Origin: RPQJ01 sp963744735
GTDB lineage: Bacteria; Pseudomonadota; Gammaproteobacteria; Steroidobacterales; Steroidobacteraceae
DNA: 64,000 bases
NCBI GenBank assembly: GCA_963744735.1
Contig: CAVUVH010000003.1
Location: 1 to 64,000 of the forward strand
Direction: 5' to 3'
Shown piece after piece: positions 60,559-64,000 of this stretch. A program made the translations under genes and the position numbers. The notes under the pieces were generated by a model. The model did no database searches. It saw nothing but the letters and a program-made list of their open reading frames with translations, and was not told the origin of the DNA. How positions within the stretch are numbered: the first letter of the stretch is position 1; each line of letters opens with the position of its first letter.

Positions 60559-61692
60559 TCAGGTGGTCTTGGCCTTGTCCGCGGCCACGGCAGCGGCCGG
60601 CGCCGGCGCGCCATCGCCGACGACCTTGACCAGCGTGCCGGTCTTGAGGCCCGCCTGGCCCACGGTCACCACCTGCTCGGTGCCCTGCAGGCCCTCGAGC
60701 ACCTCGATCCAGCCGCCGTTCGACAGGCCGGTCCTGATGGTGCGCTGCTCGGCCTTGCCGTCGGCCACGACGAACACCGACTGCGCGCCGTCGGCATCGA
60801 GGATCGCCGAACGCGGCAGCTGCAGGGCGTCCTGGCGCCGTTCGTAGACGATGTTGACGCGGGCGAACATGCCGGGCTTCAGCCTGCGGCTGGCGTCGGG
60901 CACCTCGACGCGCGCGCGGAAGGTGCCGGTCTGCGGATCGACCGTCGGGCTGATGCGGGAGATGGTGCCGACGAAGCGCTCGCCGCCGAGCGCGTCGACC
61001 ACCACTTCGGCGTTCTGGCCCGGCGCGATCTTGCGGAATTCCTTTTCCGGCACGTGCACGTAGGCCACCAGCGGGTCGAGGTCGGTGACCGTGAACGTCG
61101 GGTCGTTCGGGCCGATGGTGTTGCCCACCTTGACGTTGCGCAGCGAAATCACGCCCCTGATCGGCGCGCGGATTTCCGTGTAGTTGAGTTCCAGCCGCGC
61201 GCTCTCGTAGCCCGCGCGCAGCGCGTCGAGGTCGAACTTGGTGTTCTCCGCCGTGCTCTTCGGCACCAGGCCCTTGTCGGCGAGTTCGAGCGTGCGCTTG
61301 TAGTCGCGCTCGAGCTTGCGCAGGTTGGCCTCGGTCTGGGCGAGCGTCAGGCGCAGGCGGTCGCCGTCGAGCCGGGCGAGGATCTGGCCCGGCTGCACCG
61401 CGTCGCCTTCCTCGACGTAGATCTGCCGCACCTCGCCGCCGACCTTGGCGACCACGACGGCTTCCTCGTGCGCCTCGATCGGCGCCGTGCCCGAATAGAC
61501 CGCGACCATCTCTGCCCGCTTCAGGGGCTGGGTCTCGACCGGCACGGCGGTTTCCTTCTCCTCGCCGTCGGCCTTGTCCTTGCCCTTGCCGCTGCAGCCG
61601 CTGGCGAGGGCACCCGCGAGGGCGGCCACGGCCAGCCATCGCAGCGGGTGGCGCCGCGGGCCGGGGAGCAGAAGTTGAGTGGTCATGGACAT
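60559..61692 (-). CDS. RND periplasmic adaptor lipoprotein
   Basis: A 377-residue membrane-fusion protein. Signal and lipobox: RWLAVAALAGALASGCSGKG. The lipoyl halves (VVVAKVGGEVRQIYVEEGDAVQPGQILARLDGD) flank a helical hairpin (TEANLRKLERDYKRTLELAD). Beta-barrel segments include DPLVAYVHVPEKEFRKIAPGQ. It bridges the two pumps to an outer-membrane channel not encoded here. ATG at 61692 (alternative 61686). Confidence 0.92.
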   Translation of the reverse strand: MSMTTQLLLPGPRRHPLRWLAVAALAGALASGCSGKGKDKADGEEKETAVPVETQPLKRAEMVAVYSGTAPIEAHEEAVVVAKVGGEVRQIYVEEGDAVQPGQILARLDGDRLRLTLAQTEANLRKLERDYKRTLELADKGLVPKSTAENTKFDLDALRAGYESARLELNYTEIRAPIRGVISLRNVKVGNTIGPNDPTFTVTDLDPLVAYVHVPEKEFRKIAPGQNAEVVVDALGGERFVGTISRISPTVDPQTGTFRARVEVPDASRRLKPGMFARVNIVYERRQDALQLPRSAILDADGAQSVFVVADGKAEQRTIRTGLSNGGWIEVLEGLQGTEQVVTVGQAGLKTGTLVKVVGDGAPAPAAAVAADKAKTT

Positions 61693-61738
61693 CGGGCCCC
61701 TGTGCAATCGGATCAAAACTGGGCGCGATGGTAGGGAA

Positions 61739-61770
61739 CTATAGTGTTGTAGTCAAGTACAACACCATAG
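61739..61770. promoter_or_regulatory. TetR-type operator/promoter of the RND operon
   Basis: Inverted repeat CTATAGTGTTGTA (61739-61751), spacer GTCAAG, TACAACACCATAG (61758-61770): 12 of 13 positions pair. On the minus strand TTGACT within it, 17 nt before TACCAT, forms a candidate promoter for the adaptor gene. The size fits a TetR-family operator, but no TetR gene lies in the window. Confidence 0.65.
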
Positions 61771-61805
61771 ACTCAAGCGGCGCCCTGGAGGCCCGCCCGG
61801 TCGGG

Positions 61806-63962
61806 TCAGTTGCCGGCGGCGGGAGGGACCGTCCGGGCCGTGTAGCGGGGCTCGAGTTGCGACAGGTCGGCCGTGACCTGCGCCGCCTCGCCCAGGATCG
61901 CATCGGGCGGGTCCTTGATCTCCGTGGCCGTCTTCAGCACGGGTTCACCCACGGCCTGGCGCCGGGCGTTCTCGCGCGCCAGCTGCTCCTGGGTGCGCGC
62001 CTCGCGCTCGGCCTTGCGCTTGACCAGGTTCAGCGACACGGACTTCTCGCTGCGCATCTGGTCGATCGCGGCGATTTCGCTGACGGCAAACTGGAAGTCG
62101 GGATCGCCCGTCACGCGCGCCGCGTGCGCCTGCTGCAGTTCGGGCAGCAGCGTCGCGTACGCGCCCTCGCGGCGGAACTCGGCCGGACGGATGCGGTTCC
62201 AGGGCAGCGAGCCGTCGCGCGAGCTCTCGCCGACCTCGTCCACGCTGATGGCGGAGGGCAGCACCAGGTCCGGCATCACGCCGCGGTTCTGGGTGCTGTC
62301 GCCGGTGACCCGGTAATACATGCCGATGGTGACCGTGAGCTGGCCATAGCCCGGGTCCTGCCCGATGGCGTAGCGGTCGAGCGGGTACAGGTTCTGCACC
62401 GAGCCCTTGCCGTAGGTTTCCTGGCCGATCACCAGTCCGCGGCCGTAGTCCTGCATGGCCGCGGCGAAAATCTCGGAGGCCGACGCGCTGTAGCGGTCGA
62501 CCAGGATGGTCAGCGGGCCGGCATAGACCGGTTCGTTCACTTCGGATTCGAGCACCTCGACGCGGCCGCCGGTTTCGCGCAGCTGCACCACCGGTCCCTT
62601 GCCGACGAACAGGTTGACCAGGCCGATCGCCTCCGACAGGTGACCGCCGCCGTTCTCGCGCAGGTCGAGCACCAGGCCATCGACGCCGCCCGCGGCCTTG
62701 ATCTCGTCGAGCAGCTTGTGCACGTCGCGCGTGGTGCTGCGGTACTCCTCGTCGCCGGCCGCCCGCGCGTTGTAGTCCTGGTAGAACGAGGGCACGGTGA
62801 TGATGCCGACCTTCAGTTCCTGGTCACCGCGCTTGACCTTGCGGATCTCCTTCTTGGCCGCCTGCGCCTCGAGCGTGATCTTCGAGCGCGGCAGCACCAG
62901 GATGCGCTCCTGCGCGCCGGGCGGGGCGTTGCCCGGCTGGATCTGCAGCCGCACGAACGAGCCATTGGGGCCGCGGATCAGCTGCACCACGTCGTCCAGC
63001 CGCCAGCCGACGACGTCGACCAGCTTGCCGTCCTTGCCCTGGCCCACGGCCAGGATGCGGTCCTGCGCCTTGAGTTCGCCATTCTGCTGCGCCGAGCCGC
63101 CGGGCAGGATCTCCATGATCGTCACGTAGTCGTCGATCGACTGCAGCGACGCGCCGATGCCCTCGTAGGAGAGGCTCATCTGGATGCGGTACTCCTCGGA
63201 GTTCCGCGGCGAGAAATAGCTGGAGTGCGGGTCGAACACGTGCGCGAACGCGTTCATGAAGTTCTCGAACACGTCGTCGGCCGTGACCTGCTCGGAGCGC
63301 TTGGCGACGCGCTCGTAGCGCTTCCTCAGCACCTCGCGCGTCTCGGCCCAGGTCTTGTCGGTCAGCATCAGCGACAGCGCATCGTTCTTGACGCGCTTGC
63401 GCCAGAGATCGTCGAGCTCGGCCTGGCTCGCCGCCCACGGCGCATGCTCGCGGTCGAACTCGAACGACTCGTCGAGCGTGAAGTCCGGCTCGGTGTCGAG
63501 CAGCTTCAGCGCATGCGCCATGCGCTCGCGGTTGCGCTGCTGGAAGCGGTTGAAGATCGTGAACGCCGGGTCGAGCTTGCCGGTCGTGATCGCGTCGTCG
63601 AGTTCGTAGCGGTACTGCTCGAACTCCTTGACGTCGCTGGCGAGGAAGTAGCTGCGGCTGCCGTCGAGCGACTCGAGGTAGCGGTCGAGCACCAGCGAGG
63701 ACACGGGGTCGTTGACCGGCGCCTGGCGGTAGTGCGAACGCTCGAACATGCTGCTGACCAGCCGGGCCACCTTGGCGTGGCGCTCGGTCGGCGCGAACCC
63801 GCTGGTCGTGGTGGCGTTGGCGGAGGCCGAGGGCGAGCGGGCCGTGCCGAGCAGCAGCGTCGCCACCGCGAGCAGCAGCGACCACCAGGACGGCCGCCCC
63901 GGCGCGATTGATGCCGCGGCCGCGGTCGGGCGCGGACTGGCTCGGGGTCGGTCCCGGTTCAA
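61806..63962 (-). CDS. prc: tail-specific (carboxy-terminal processing) protease
   Basis: A 718-residue Prc/Tsp-like protease. It has an N-terminal hydrophobic segment (WWSLLLAVATLLLGTA), the DUF3340-like helical N-domain, a PDZ domain (YEGIGASLQSIDDYVTIMEI, GGSAQQNGELKAQDRILAV) and the S41 core with the Ser-Lys dyad (DRYSASASEIFAAAMQ; ETYGKGSVQNL). It degrades periplasmic proteins from the C-terminus. The listed start is a TTG at 63962; a GTG at 63975 has a better Shine-Dalgarno (AAGGA) but lies in another frame, so an indel near 63895 is possible. The last 38 nt of the window hold nothing else. Confidence 0.93.
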   Translation of the reverse strand: MNRDRPRASPRPTAAAASIAPGRPSWWSLLLAVATLLLGTARSPSASANATTTSGFAPTERHAKVARLVSSMFERSHYRQAPVNDPVSSLVLDRYLESLDGSRSYFLASDVKEFEQYRYELDDAITTGKLDPAFTIFNRFQQRNRERMAHALKLLDTEPDFTLDESFEFDREHAPWAASQAELDDLWRKRVKNDALSLMLTDKTWAETREVLRKRYERVAKRSEQVTADDVFENFMNAFAHVFDPHSSYFSPRNSEEYRIQMSLSYEGIGASLQSIDDYVTIMEILPGGSAQQNGELKAQDRILAVGQGKDGKLVDVVGWRLDDVVQLIRGPNGSFVRLQIQPGNAPPGAQERILVLPRSKITLEAQAAKKEIRKVKRGDQELKVGIITVPSFYQDYNARAAGDEEYRSTTRDVHKLLDEIKAAGGVDGLVLDLRENGGGHLSEAIGLVNLFVGKGPVVQLRETGGRVEVLESEVNEPVYAGPLTILVDRYSASASEIFAAAMQDYGRGLVIGQETYGKGSVQNLYPLDRYAIGQDPGYGQLTVTIGMYYRVTGDSTQNRGVMPDLVLPSAISVDEVGESSRDGSLPWNRIRPAEFRREGAYATLLPELQQAHAARVTGDPDFQFAVSEIAAIDQMRSEKSVSLNLVKRKAEREARTQEQLARENARRQAVGEPVLKTATEIKDPPDAILGEAAQVTADLSQLEPRYTARTVPPAAGN

Positions 63963-64000
63963 CTGGCTGATACACTTGAGATTCCTTGGCTGAAAGCAAA

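Overview
The window is 64 kb of GC-rich, gene-dense DNA from a gammaproteobacterium. The evidence is the order SRP RNA-dnaX-ybaB-recR, the divergent ppsA/ppsR pair, a type I queF, a prc-type tail protease and a cold-shock-like RRM protein next to infA. Protein character (secreted oligopeptidase F, HAF-repeat protein, CFI-box-CTERM protein, WS/DGAT) suggests a relative of Xanthomonadales, Nevskiales or Steroidobacterales; the sequence alone cannot place it further. Around forty reading-frame breaks occur, including in dnaX, ppsA, hemG, queF and ahpF. Most are healed by removing one base, so I treat most as consensus or assembly errors and give the full gene spans.

Left part (0-20 kb) is accessory in character. 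It holds an Fe-S protein with a winged-helix N-terminus, GYD, NTF2-like and CPXCG proteins, then a lipoprotein 5'-nucleotidase flanked by two copies of a 69-nt direct repeat and preceded by a tRNA-Thr-like relic. A lipoprotein alkylsulfatase follows. Three toxin-antitoxin modules lie between 8.4 and 12.4 kb, two with inverted-repeat operators. Then come a CFI-box-CTERM envelope protein, a badly broken TPR/TolB-like gene, and a DUF222-HNH endonuclease gene whose promoter carries a near-consensus LexA (SOS) box and which reads without a stop into a Crp/Fnr-type regulator. A secreted HAF-repeat protein closes this part.

Middle part (20-46 kb): a DUF349 protein, a membrane Ser/Thr kinase with an extracytoplasmic Calx-beta domain, PEP carboxylase (intact), IF-1, an RRM protein with a long leader and a clear terminator, a VWA protein, alkaline phosphatase, hemG overlapping a cytochrome b561-like gene, ahpC-ahpF with an OxyR-like site, a CHRD protein and a LysR-type regulator. 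A co-directional lipid cluster follows (SDR, acyl-CoA dehydrogenase, SDR, WS/DGAT) facing an alpha/beta hydrolase. Then come a secreted oligoendopeptidase F and queF.

Right part (46-64 kb) is core: ffs, dnaX, ybaB and recR; a 410-nt gap with three strong inverted repeats; ppsA with divergent ppsR, which controls PEP synthase by phosphorylation; a DUF1249 protein and a coiled-coil protein. Last is a three-gene RND efflux operon (one lipoprotein adaptor, two tandem pumps, no outer-membrane channel) with a TetR-type operator, and a tail-specific protease at the edge. No transposase, integrase, prophage or CRISPR array was seen.
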